A DNA stretch of 64,000 nt, from NCBI GenBank assembly GCA_013298665.1, contig JAAFIK010000015.1:22622-86621 (forward strand), written 5' to 3'. The notes beneath the pieces are model-generated. The model saw nothing but the letters and a program-made list of their open reading frames with translations, was not told the origin of the DNA and ran no database searches. A program made the position numbers and the translations under genes. Below, in pieces: positions 1 through 7,748 of this stretch (positions are counted from its first letter, which is position 1; every line of letters begins with the position of its first letter). This stretch comes from Chitinophagales bacterium. Lineage in GTDB: Bacteria; Bacteroidota; Bacteroidia; Chitinophagales; Chitinophagaceae.

Positions 1-72
1 AGAAGTCTGTTGCTTTGGGCGCCGGTATTGCAGAAACATATGGTGTAGTACGGGAACTAAACAGCTTTATTA

Positions 73-1224
73 TTATTTTTTCGATAACAACTCAGCAAAA
101 GCTGCCTTTAAGAAAATACCCTGCGGTACAGACCACATAATTCCGAGCTCTTCCGCAAATGAACTGTCATTATCAAGAAACCTGAACAACCGGGATGCCT
201 TATTCCGTTTAAACAGCCTCGCGAATAATTCATCACCGGGTATTTTTCCTGCCGATAATACATGGAGCAACGTACTGTCATACAACGCAAACCGATTTCT
301 GCCGGCTGGTATACCAGCGAACGGGGGACTGCCATTTTGCAGGTTTTTTACAATGGCTGCTGTCTGTTTTTGTATAAACTGAAAGGTATAACCGGTGGAA
401 GCCTTGGTCTGCCCTCCTGCGGTGCCAATAAAATATATACCGTCTTTTTGTCGTGGAAAATGGGCATTCGTCATGGGAATAACGCCAAACTCTTCCTCCA
501 CTAAGCGATAATCTGTTATCTTAAGGTGCTCGTGGATGTACGTACGCAGCGAGGCTTCATATTGGGCAGGTTTGAGCAGACTTTCGGTAAAAAGGGTAAA
601 TTCGATCAGCGCCTTGTGGTCGGTTAACGGCATAACATAAACAAAGCCTGTTCCATATTCCTGACTGATGGTAAAATCCATCAATGTAGCACATGACTGA
701 TCAAAATGAGGTTGATCGGTTTCGATCAGCCACCCTTTAAAATGCTGCAGCAAATAATGCTTGTGTTTCTGTTGGGGTATTTCCTGCCGGAGTGATGAGA
801 AAACAAGCGATCCGGAATGTCTGTTGATGGATTGTGTTTTAAGGTGTATGCTATCTGAATCTGTAGCAATGACCTCATCATATATGATATCGATGTTTGA
901 ATATTGGCTGATAAGTCTGTAACAGTGATTGTAAAAGTCTATACCCCGAATCATTTTATAACGGTAAGGCTGCATATTGAGCACTCCATTAAAATCTTTG
1001 CTGCGAAAGATAACCCGCTCCCAGTTGCGTATGACTACAGGTTCGAAAAAGCCTGCGCCCGCTTCCCAAAAACACCATGTACGGTCATTCTGTATTTTTG
1101 GTGCCTGGTCAATGAGCAGTATTTTTTTTTCTGTAAAAAAAGGTGTCTCAGTCAGGCGCAGCAACAGGCTTAATCCGGCACAGCCTGCACCCAGTATGAT
1201 GATATCGTATGTTTTTTGGGGCAA
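73..1224 (-). CDS. crtY: Lycopene beta-cyclase, CrtY type
   Basis: Flavoprotein that cyclises the psi ends of lycopene to beta-ionone rings. The N-terminus carries the dinucleotide-binding motif GAGCAG (residues 12-17) followed by DRTWCFWE near residue 50, a signature of CrtY-type cyclases. At 383 aa it has the normal family length. The start codon is TTG: the reading frame has a TAA three codons upstream and no ATG between, so TTG at 1222-1224 is the only reasonable start. It is the last gene of the crt block, 38 bp after crtZ. Given the CruF and CrtD homologues alongside, it probably cyclises only one end in vivo (gamma-carotene); that is inference. Confidence 0.93.
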   Translation of the reverse strand: MPQKTYDIIILGAGCAGLSLLLRLTETPFFTEKKILLIDQAPKIQNDRTWCFWEAGAGFFEPVVIRNWERVIFRSKDFNGVLNMQPYRYKMIRGIDFYNHCYRLISQYSNIDIIYDEVIATDSDSIHLKTQSINRHSGSLVFSSLRQEIPQQKHKHYLLQHFKGWLIETDQPHFDQSCATLMDFTISQEYGTGFVYVMPLTDHKALIEFTLFTESLLKPAQYEASLRTYIHEHLKITDYRLVEEEFGVIPMTNAHFPRQKDGIYFIGTAGGQTKASTGYTFQFIQKQTAAIVKNLQNGSPPFAGIPAGRNRFALYDSTLLHVLSAGKIPGDELFARLFKRNKASRLFRFLDNDSSFAEELGIMWSVPQGIFLKAAFAELLSKK

Positions 1225-1262
1225 TGGTTGTTAAGATAACTGTTTTCGCTGAAAAGCAATAA

Positions 1263-1742
1263 TCAGGGCTTTTGCTGAATGTGCTTGTCCCGCCTGGTTT
1301 TTTGCCAGTAGCGGGAAGCTACAATCAGCATGCCAAAACTTTCTCCCTCCTGTTTTTCAAGGTGTTTGTGGTGCATTTTATGAGCCCAGCGGATGGTACG
1401 CACATAGCGATTGTTACTGCGGGTAAACCATGGAAACCGTTGGTGGATAATTACATCATGTACGAGAAAATAAGCCAATCCATACATAGCCACCCCGAAA
1501 CCAATGGCTGCGGTCCAATATACCTGATGCTGAAGCCCCAGCATGATGCAAAGCCAGCTGGGGATGGCAAAAATCAGAAAGAAGGCATCATTTTTCTCAA
1601 AAAAACCGGATCCTTTCTGGTGATGGTCTTCATGCAGATACCATAAAAAACCATGCATTACATAACGATGGGTAAGCCATGTGATGCCTTCCATGCAACA
1701 GAAAGTAAACAATACAATGGATATGAATAAAAACTCGTTCAT
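1263..1742 (-). CDS. crtZ: Beta-carotene 3-hydroxylase (fatty acid hydroxylase superfamily)
   Basis: Membrane di-iron hydroxylase that adds the 3-OH to beta-ionone rings. All histidine clusters of the family are visible: H25-x4-H30, HEDHH at 37-41, H95-x4-H100 and HKMHHKH at 121-127. Hydrophobic segments lie near residues 5-22, 53-70 and 75-95. The 159 aa length is typical of bacterial CrtZ. ATG start at 1742, three bases after the stop of the CruF-like gene, so translation is probably coupled. It is the only ring-modifying hydroxylase in the cluster. Confidence 0.93.
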   Translation of the reverse strand: MNEFLFISIVLFTFCCMEGITWLTHRYVMHGFLWYLHEDHHQKGSGFFEKNDAFFLIFAIPSWLCIMLGLQHQVYWTAAIGFGVAMYGLAYFLVHDVIIHQRFPWFTRSNNRYVRTIRWAHKMHHKHLEKQEGESFGMLIVASRYWQKTRRDKHIQQKP

Positions 1743-1745
1743 GCA

Positions 1746-2372
1746 TCAATAATAAAATGTTCGCAGCAGCAGAAAAAACATCAGTTGAATAAGTAACAAA
1801 TGTATGGCGAATTTGTTGTTTTTGGAAAAAGGCAGAAAGTGAAAAAAGGTCAGGAGGAAAGCTCCTGCAAGGAACCAGCAGGCATAGTTGTAAAAAGGAA
1901 TGGTTCCATCTCCTTCCCATTGCCAGAAGCCCAGTTTCACAGCTAACGGCTCCATTACCCAATCAAAAAAAACAGCCAGCGTGGCACCATCAATGGCTAC
2001 AGATAGCAGCCGGAGTGGTGGCGATGGTACCTGGCCGGTTGCCGACAGCCGCTGTGCAATCTTGTTCAGTATAGTGTGAACGGCTATGCCGCAGCAATAC
2101 ATTATTATAAACCAGTTTACCCCTATAAGTAATGGTACTCCCTGCCAGCGGTAACCCAGTACAGTACCATAGCTGTACCGGCCAAAAAGCATACCGGTAT
2201 TCACTCCGATCCATTCCAGCATCAGGCCGGCTATAGTGGCAACTGCAACAAAGCATACAAAAAAGCGATTGGGCTTATCCTGTGTCCAGACCAGGAGTAC
2301 AAACATCAGCAGCAGATTGAACGGTGTAGAGTGGATGAAAAACTGCCGGTATGTATCTGAGATGATACCCAT
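1746..2372 (-). CDS. cruF: Carotenoid biosynthesis membrane protein, CruF-like (DUF422) 1'-hydratase
   Basis: Polytopic membrane protein of the DUF422 family, whose characterised members (CruF) hydrate the psi end of gamma-carotene-type carotenoids to give the 1'-hydroxyl. From the first ATG (2372) it has 208 aa and about six hydrophobic segments. The open frame continues upstream without ATG, GTG or TTG through codons reading TIATILALLFHGFGA, a plausible first transmembrane helix that family members normally have. The true start is therefore probably a rare codon (for example ATA or ATC) upstream, near or overlapping the crtD stop at 2464, or the assembly has an error. Lies between crtD and crtZ, as expected for saproxanthin or flexixanthin pathways. 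Confidence 0.82.
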   Translation of the reverse strand: MGIISDTYRQFFIHSTPFNLLLMFVLLVWTQDKPNRFFVCFVAVATIAGLMLEWIGVNTGMLFGRYSYGTVLGYRWQGVPLLIGVNWFIIMYCCGIAVHTILNKIAQRLSATGQVPSPPLRLLSVAIDGATLAVFFDWVMEPLAVKLGFWQWEGDGTIPFYNYACWFLAGAFLLTFFHFLPFSKNNKFAIHLLLIQLMFFLLLRTFYY

Positions 2373-2463
2373 TGCACCAAAGCCATGAAAAAGCAGGGCA
2401 AGGATAGTGGCAATGGTATGTTTATCCTTGTTGCGTAAAAGAAGCCTGTGGGGTGCCGCTATG

Positions 2464-3963
2464 TTATTTTCGGTGCTGATGGTGTGCTGATTTTTGCTGT
2501 TGAACTAAATTTGCAACAATACGTGCACTTTTAAGGCAAAGCGGGATACCCCCACCCGGGTGAACACTTCCACCACAGAAATACAGGCCTTTGATCCCTC
2601 CTGTGAAATTCGGGTGTCGTGCGAAGGCTGCCAATCTGGCGTTGGAGCTTGTACCGTACAGTGATCCCATATAACTTTGTGTTGACGCTTCGATGCCGGA
2701 AGGATTAAGTATCGTCTCTGTTTCGATAAGGGATTCAATATCTGTTGCTAAAAGGCGGGTTAGCTTGGCAATGATATTCTTTCGTGCGTTGGAAACCAGT
2801 GTTTCCCAATCCTGTCCCGTATTGGCCGGTGCATTAATCATAACAAACCAATTTTCCTTGCCTTCCGGTGCGTGCCCGCTCTCCATTTTAGCAGTGATGT
2901 TGATGTATACCGTAGGGTCATCATGTAATTTTTTATGCTGAAACAGGCATTCAAACTCCTTCTTATAGTCTGCACTGAAAAAGATATTGTGGAGGTGCAG
3001 CCGGGAAAACTGCTGTTGTATGCCCCAATAAAAAATAATAGCACTGCTGCTCCGCTCCTGTTTCAATAACTTCCGTGCCTTAAAGGGGTTGTTGAGCAGG
3101 CGGCTGTAAGTAAAATAAGCATCTACGTTACTGACCACAACATCAGCCATAATGTTTTCTCCATTCGCGACCACCCCGCTAACCCTGCCTTCATGGTGAA
3201 TGATCCGCTCTGCGGGAGTGTTAAAATGAAAGTGTACCCCCCTGGTTAAGGCAAGTTGATACAGTGCTTTGGTAATACTGATCATGCCTCCTTTGGGATA
3301 CCAGGTACCCTGGCTATGTTCCAGGTGAGGGATAAGGCTGAGCATACCGGGAGCTTTATAGGGATTGCTTCCATTGTATGTGGCGAAGCGATCGAAGAGT
3401 TGAATTGCTTCCGGTGTTGTAAAGCTGTTCCGGTTGTGTTTGTGCAGGCTGCCAAAGAGATAACTCCACTTTGCGGCACCCATGGCCTTCCATATCCTGC
3501 GATGCAACCATGTACCGCGTTTATGAAGGGAGTGATCAATAAAGACAGTGCCGGTATTTTCATATAGCCGCCCTGCTTTTTTCAAATAACTGCGCAGGTG
3601 AGCGGGATTTTCCCCCAATTGTGTTTCTGCTTCAGTTGCAAAGGCTTCCAAATTGGTATATGCATTAACTAACTTTCCATTTTCGTAAAAATACCTGCAG
3701 GCAATATCTACCGGTGTACAGGAAAAATAAGACGCTATTGGCTCTCCGGCGAGTGTAAATAATTCTTCGATATTCGATGGCTGGGTAAAGAGAGACGGGC
3801 CGGCATCGAACTGGTAACCGTTTTGCTCAAATGCAGAGAGTTTGCCTCCGGGGTAACTGTTTTTCTCGTAAACATTAACTTCATATCCCTGAACAGCAAG
3901 GCGAATCGCAACAGCGAGACCGGCAACACCGCTTCCGATAATGATGGCTTTTTTGGGGTGCAT
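2464..3963 (-). CDS. crtD: Carotenoid 3',4'-desaturase, CrtD type (CrtI superfamily)
   Basis: FAD-dependent desaturase of the phytoene desaturase superfamily, 499 aa. The N-terminal Rossmann motif is GSGVAG (residues 11-16) followed by EKNSYPGGK and FDAGPSLFTQP. The C-terminal flavin-binding region ends with FCGGSVHPGGGIPLCL, the form typical of the CrtD branch; CrtI proper has the TVPGPGVPP version. The neighbouring cruF and the presence of a separate crtI support a role in desaturating the 3',4' bond of the 1'-hydroxylated acyclic end. ATG start at 3963. Substrate assignment is by family and context. Confidence 0.87.
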   Translation of the reverse strand: MHPKKAIIIGSGVAGLAVAIRLAVQGYEVNVYEKNSYPGGKLSAFEQNGYQFDAGPSLFTQPSNIEELFTLAGEPIASYFSCTPVDIACRYFYENGKLVNAYTNLEAFATEAETQLGENPAHLRSYLKKAGRLYENTGTVFIDHSLHKRGTWLHRRIWKAMGAAKWSYLFGSLHKHNRNSFTTPEAIQLFDRFATYNGSNPYKAPGMLSLIPHLEHSQGTWYPKGGMISITKALYQLALTRGVHFHFNTPAERIIHHEGRVSGVVANGENIMADVVVSNVDAYFTYSRLLNNPFKARKLLKQERSSSAIIFYWGIQQQFSRLHLHNIFFSADYKKEFECLFQHKKLHDDPTVYINITAKMESGHAPEGKENWFVMINAPANTGQDWETLVSNARKNIIAKLTRLLATDIESLIETETILNPSGIEASTQSYMGSLYGTSSNARLAAFARHPNFTGGIKGLYFCGGSVHPGGGIPLCLKSARIVANLVQQQKSAHHQHRK

Positions 3964-4011
3964 GATTGCTAATATTGACGCAATCCCGATGGATACGTCT
4001 TTTTCTTTATT

Positions 4012-4524
4012 TTATCCTGCAAGATACTCTTCCAGCTTTGGAAAAGCAATTTTAAACCACGCTGTATATTTTTCAGGAAAACAGATTAAGTTGTCCCGGA
4101 TATCATCCATAGGCTTGTAGCAATAATCCTGCACTTCTGCGGGGTCGGTGTTTATCGTGCCTTCATATATACCAGTAAATACATGGTCAAATTCATACTC
4201 GGTCAATCCGTTATCAAAGGCGGCCTTATATATAAAGGAAAATGCGTTGTTCAATTGAGTGGAGAACCCCATTTCTTCCTGCAGGCGCCGACAGGCGGCC
4301 ATTGATGTACTTTCTCCCGGAAGTGGGTGACTACAGCACGCATTTGTCCACAAACCGCCGCTGTGGTATTTGGAAATGGCTCGCTGTTGCAGTAACATTT
4401 CTCCTGAACTATTGAAAATAAATACACTGAATGCCCGGTGCAGGATGGCCTGCCGATGGGCCTGCATTTTTTCCATCAGCCCCAGCTCCTGGTCAGCTTC
4501 ATTAACTAGAATTACCTGTGTCAT
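4012..4524 (-). CDS. idi: Isopentenyl-diphosphate delta-isomerase, type I (Nudix)
   Basis: Interconverts IPP and DMAPP, supplying the allylic primer for geranylgeranyl diphosphate. The 170 aa protein has the type I catalytic cysteine in TNACCSHP (about residues 61-68), the Nudix-like stretch ending in EEMGF, and the catalytic glutamate region EYEFDHVF. ATG start at 4524. It sits between crtB and crtD in the minus-strand crt operon, so it likely boosts precursor flow to the pigment. No GGPP synthase gene is present in the window. Confidence 0.95.
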   Translation of the reverse strand: MTQVILVNEADQELGLMEKMQAHRQAILHRAFSVFIFNSSGEMLLQQRAISKYHSGGLWTNACCSHPLPGESTSMAACRRLQEEMGFSTQLNNAFSFIYKAAFDNGLTEYEFDHVFTGIYEGTINTDPAEVQDYCYKPMDDIRDNLICFPEKYTAWFKIAFPKLEEYLAG

Positions 4525-4589
4525 AAGGTGTTATACTTTGCAGAAACAAATTCCGGCGATGAGGAAATGTACTGCTGATCAAAAAATAA

Positions 4590-5426
4590 TTACAAAATGT
4601 TGAACTGGCTGCGAATTCCGGCCTTGGCAAGAATGAGTACTTTACCAAAATTGGGGATGCGTATTCGCTGCTCAAGGATATGGGATGGCTTGGTTTTCTT
4701 AATTTTCTTAAAAAGAGAAAGGTAATATTTGTAAGCTACATATACGCCAAATCTTGCCTTAACGGGTAATTGCAGGATACTTTTGTATGCTTCTTCAAAA
4801 TCTGAAGCGATATCTGCTTCAATCTGTTGTTTATCAGACCTGGTGAAATTCATAAAGTCCACACCGGGAAAGTAGGTTCTGCTGAGGAACTGATAATCAG
4901 CTTTTACATCGCGCAGGAAATTTACTTTCTGAAATGCGGCACCAAGGGAGCGTGCACCACCCATAAGTTGCTTGTATTGTTGCTGATTACCGTCACAAAA
5001 CACACACAGGCACATCAATCCCACCACTTCAGCACTACCATAAATATATTCTTTATAACCCTCACTATTGTAACTTGTTTTGCTGAGATCCATCTCCATG
5101 CTGTTGAAGAAGGCTTCGATGAGGTGCAGGGGTATATTATACTTGTTAACAGTAAGCTGAAAACTATGCAGGATAGGGTTGAGGCAAATGCGGCGTTCTA
5201 TAGCGCGGTAGGTCTCTGTTTTAAATTCGTCGAGTAATGCTGCCTTATCATGGCCATGAAAAGTGTCCACAATTTCATCGGCAAAGCGAACAAAGCCATA
5301 AAGGTTAAACACAGGGCCACGCAGGTCGGGGTGCAACAGTCTGATGGCACTGCTGAAAGACGTACTGTACTTTTCCGTCGTTATTTTGCTGCATAGTTGA
5401 CTTACCTGGTGAAACAAGTCCATCAT
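4590..5426 (-). CDS. crtB: Phytoene synthase
   Basis: Condenses two GGPP molecules to phytoene. Squalene/phytoene synthase family, about 278 aa, with both aspartate-rich motifs: DEIVD in FVRFADEIVDTF (near residue 48) and RDVKAD in NFLRDVKADY (near residue 172). The start is chosen at ATG 5426, which overlaps the crtI TGA stop as TGATG; this signals translational coupling. A TTG one codon further up (5429) is less likely. Confidence 0.95.
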   Translation of the reverse strand: MMDLFHQVSQLCSKITTEKYSTSFSSAIRLLHPDLRGPVFNLYGFVRFADEIVDTFHGHDKAALLDEFKTETYRAIERRICLNPILHSFQLTVNKYNIPLHLIEAFFNSMEMDLSKTSYNSEGYKEYIYGSAEVVGLMCLCVFCDGNQQQYKQLMGGARSLGAAFQKVNFLRDVKADYQFLSRTYFPGVDFMNFTRSDKQQIEADIASDFEEAYKSILQLPVKARFGVYVAYKYYLSLFKKIKKTKPSHILEQRIRIPNFGKVLILAKAGIRSQFNIL

Positions 5427-6943
5427 CAAAGTTCGGTTTTATTTTTTTGACCAAAATATTTAAGTACCTGACCGGCAACCACTTCCCCGCTGATGAGGCT
5501 GGGGGGGACGCCTGGCCCCGGCACAGTTAGCTGGCCGGTAAAAAAAAGATTCTTTACCTTTTTGCTGCGGCATGAAGGTTTTAACACCGCCGTTTGCCAT
5601 AAAATATTTGCCAGGCCGTAAGCATTGCCCTTAAAGCTGTTGTAAGCCGATACAAAATCACTGTTGGCAAATGATTTTTTTACAACAACCGCATCACGTA
5701 TGGTTTGCCCGATCCGTTGTTCGAACCGTTGGGCAATTATATCAAAATACTTATCCCGCAACGCTTCTGAGTCATCCGTAAGGCCTGCTGCAACGGGAAT
5801 CAGGAAAAAAAGATTCTCCCCTCCTTCGGGTGCCACAGTTGTATCGCTGACGGACGGCGCACTTACATAAAAAAGAGGCTCAGTTGGCCAATCAGGAGTA
5901 GTATAAATTTCGGCTCCATGCTGGTCAAACGGCACGTCAAAAAATAGTGTATGATGCGTTAAATGCTTTAATTTTTTGTTCAAACCAACGTAATAAATCA
6001 AACAACCAGGTGCCATGACTCTTTTTTCCCAGTACGCATCTGTATAAGTTTGGTAAACTGGTGAAAGCAGTTGCTTCTCGATAAAATGATAATCTGCACT
6101 CCCAATAACTACATCAGCTTCAACGACAAGTTTCTCAGCCTGGGGGGTATTATCATACCTGATTGCTGTTACCGTTTTAGCCGTATGATCAGCAACCTGT
6201 ATGTCAGTTACATTGGTATCAAAATGAAATTTGACGCCGAGATCAAGTGCCAGCCGGTACATCGCATCAACAATACTGTACATACCACCCTTGGGATACC
6301 AGGTACCAAGTTTGATATCTGCATAATTCATAAGGCTGTACAATGCAGGGGTGTCTTGCGGTAATGCACCCAAAAAAAGGACGGGAAACTCAAGCAATTG
6401 CCGTAATTGCGGATGTTGAAAGAACTTGTGAACATGTTTGCGTACAGATGTAAAAACATCAAGTCTGAATAAGCCTTTCGCGAGATCCCAATCAAGAAAT
6501 TCACGGTAAGACAGTCCGGGCTTAAAAACGAGTTTATTGATGCCCACCTTGTATTTATACGCAGCTTCTTTCATAAACTCATCAAGGCGTAAGGCACTTC
6601 CGGGTTCTAACCGTTCGAAAATTTCCTTTAACCGGCCATAATCTGCAGGGATATCCATTATGCTATCCTTCTGGTAAATACGATAGGAAGGATCAAGCCG
6701 CTCTAAAGTGTAATAATCAGCCACATTTTTACCAAAACCTGCAAAATAGCGTTCAAATACATCCGGCATCCAATACCAGCTTGGGCCCATATCAAATGTG
6801 AAGCCATCAACCTTCATCTGGCGAGCACGCCCACCCGGAATACTGTGCTTCTCCAATACGAGTACATCCCAACCTGCACGAGCCATAAATGACGCTGCTG
6901 ACAGACCTGAAAACCCGCTTCCGATAACGATTACTTTTTTCAA
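5426..6943 (-). CDS. crtI: Phytoene desaturase
   Basis: FAD-dependent enzyme that desaturates phytoene to lycopene. 505 aa with GSGFSG (residues 8-13), EKHSIPGGRAR, FDMGPSWYWMP and the CrtI-type C-terminus FTGQLTVPGPGVPPSLISG. It is first in the crtI-crtB pair. The start codon is TTG (6941-6943): the in-frame upstream codons up to a TAA contain no ATG. A -7-like box TATCTTTA (minus strand) lies at 6949-6956, only 5 bp upstream, so the transcript may be leaderless or nearly so. An inverted repeat (6954-6971) overlaps that box and may be the operator of the MerR-type regulator. Confidence 0.94.
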   Translation of the reverse strand: MKKVIVIGSGFSGLSAASFMARAGWDVLVLEKHSIPGGRARQMKVDGFTFDMGPSWYWMPDVFERYFAGFGKNVADYYTLERLDPSYRIYQKDSIMDIPADYGRLKEIFERLEPGSALRLDEFMKEAAYKYKVGINKLVFKPGLSYREFLDWDLAKGLFRLDVFTSVRKHVHKFFQHPQLRQLLEFPVLFLGALPQDTPALYSLMNYADIKLGTWYPKGGMYSIVDAMYRLALDLGVKFHFDTNVTDIQVADHTAKTVTAIRYDNTPQAEKLVVEADVVIGSADYHFIEKQLLSPVYQTYTDAYWEKRVMAPGCLIYYVGLNKKLKHLTHHTLFFDVPFDQHGAEIYTTPDWPTEPLFYVSAPSVSDTTVAPEGGENLFFLIPVAAGLTDDSEALRDKYFDIIAQRFEQRIGQTIRDAVVVKKSFANSDFVSAYNSFKGNAYGLANILWQTAVLKPSCRSKKVKNLFFTGQLTVPGPGVPPSLISGEVVAGQVLKYFGQKNKTEL

Positions 6944-6948
6944 CCTGA

Positions 6949-6956
6949 TAAAGATA
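6949..6956 (-). promoter_or_regulatory. Putative -7 box of crtI
   Basis: Minus-strand TATCTTTA, one base off the Bacteroidota -7 consensus TAnnTTTG. It ends 5 bp before the TTG start of crtI, implying little or no 5' leader. No TTTG -33 box is visible; an inverted repeat occupies that side instead. Confidence 0.4.
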
Positions 6957-6971
6957 AACCAGTACGTTTAT
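6954..6971. promoter_or_regulatory. Inverted repeat upstream of crtI, candidate MerR/CarH-like operator
   Basis: Perfect 6-bp arms ATAAAC and GTTTAT around the spacer CAGTAC. Related motifs (AAACCAGT followed by GTTTAA) occur upstream of the sigma gene (7556-7576) and the merR gene (8652-8675). The overlap with the crtI -7 box fits repressor or MerR-type promoter control. Confidence 0.45.
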
Positions 6972-7005
6972 TAAGCGGTATTCCGTTTAAGATTTCAATA
7001 TGGAT

Positions 7006-7506
7006 TTAAAAACGGGACAATTGTTCTTTGAGAAGTTTTCGCGCAAAGTGAATCCTGCTCTTAATCGTACCCAATGGTTCTTTCAGTACTACAGCAATTT
7101 CATGATACTTATACCCCTCAAAATACAGGTTAAAAGGCTTTCTGAATATATCAGGTAATGCGTGTACTGCTGCCTGTATGTCTTTAATCTGCAGGTTAGC
7201 TTCAGCGGCATTGTATACAGGAGACTGGCTTCTGTCGAGCAGCGCATCATTAGGTGTATAGTCGAAGATTGTATTCTGTTTAGCCTTCCTGCGGTAATCG
7301 TTGATGAAAATATTGCGCATGATTGTATAAAGCCATGCTTTAATATTTGTACCAACATTATACTTTTCCCGGTTTGCCAATGCCCTGTACATGGTTTCCT
7401 GTAAAAGATCCTTAGCTACTTCTGAATCGCGGGTAAGCGTGGTAGCAAATGGTTTCAGGAAATCTGTATTGTTAAGGAGCATCTGGCTGAATTCGATGGT
7501 TGACAT
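7006..7506 (-). CDS. ECF-type RNA polymerase sigma factor
   Basis: Sigma-70 family, extracytoplasmic-function size (166 aa). Region 2 is seen as DSEVAKDLLQETMYRALANR and the helix WLYTIMRNIFINDYRR. Region 4 is the helix-turn-helix YHEIAVVLKEPLGTIKSRIH near the C-terminus. ATG start at 7506. It lies 62 bp upstream of crtI on the same strand, with no anti-sigma gene adjacent. Sigma factors of this kind often precede carotenoid genes in Bacteroidota, so it probably directs crt transcription. Its own upstream region carries a TACATTTG box and an inverted repeat like that before crtI. Confidence 0.92.
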   Translation of the reverse strand: MSTIEFSQMLLNNTDFLKPFATTLTRDSEVAKDLLQETMYRALANREKYNVGTNIKAWLYTIMRNIFINDYRRKAKQNTIFDYTPNDALLDRSQSPVYNAAEANLQIKDIQAAVHALPDIFRKPFNLYFEGYKYHEIAVVLKEPLGTIKSRIHFARKLLKEQLSRF

Positions 7507-7532
7507 AACAGAATGTTTAAATATTGATACAA

Positions 7533-7540
7533 CAAATGTA
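7533..7540 (-). promoter_or_regulatory. Putative -7 box of the ECF sigma gene
   Basis: Minus-strand TACATTTG, a perfect TAnnTTTG match, 26 bp upstream of the ATG. The inverted repeat at 7556-7576 lies 15 bp further upstream, where a -33 element would be. Confidence 0.5.
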
Positions 7541-7555
7541 AACAGAATATTTTAA

Positions 7556-7576
7556 ATAAACCAGTATTTTGTTTAA
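7556..7576. promoter_or_regulatory. Inverted repeat upstream of the sigma gene, candidate operator
   Basis: Arms ATAAAC and GTTTAA flank CAGTATTTT. The left half (ATAAACCAGTA) is identical to the element before crtI. It lies in the very AT-rich 7507-7748 intergenic stretch, upstream of the TACATTTG box. Confidence 0.42.
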
Positions 7577-7695
7577 TTTATTTGTCGCAAAACTAAACAA
7601 ATTGATTGTCAATGTCTTAATTCCGACTCATCGGAGTGAATGGCGTAAAAAAGGGAGTGAATGGCACGAAAAACGGAAAAAGAACAATTCGGATA

Positions 7696-7728
7696 TTAAA
7701 AAGAGCCACCATAAGTGACTCTTTTTAA
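7696..7728 (-). terminator. Hairpin terminator of the merR-family gene
   Basis: Arms TTAAAAAGAGCCAC (7696-7709) and GTGACTCTTTTTAA (7715-7728) around a 5-nt loop. In minus-strand RNA the single mismatch becomes a G-U wobble, giving a 14-bp stem with A/U tracts built in. It lies 21 bp downstream of the regulator stop codon. Confidence 0.7.
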
Positions 7729-7748
7729 TAAAATGGTGCTATTGGGAA

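Noticed and set aside
1..72. Possible tail of an upstream gene at the left edge
   Set aside because: Frames are too short to identify; the plus-strand frame continues through the antisense of crtY before stopping.
2464..6943. Two phytoene desaturase-like genes as a simple duplication of crtI
   Set aside because: The C-terminal motifs differ (PGPGVPP against HPGGGIP) and the gene neighbours fit distinct CrtI and CrtD roles.
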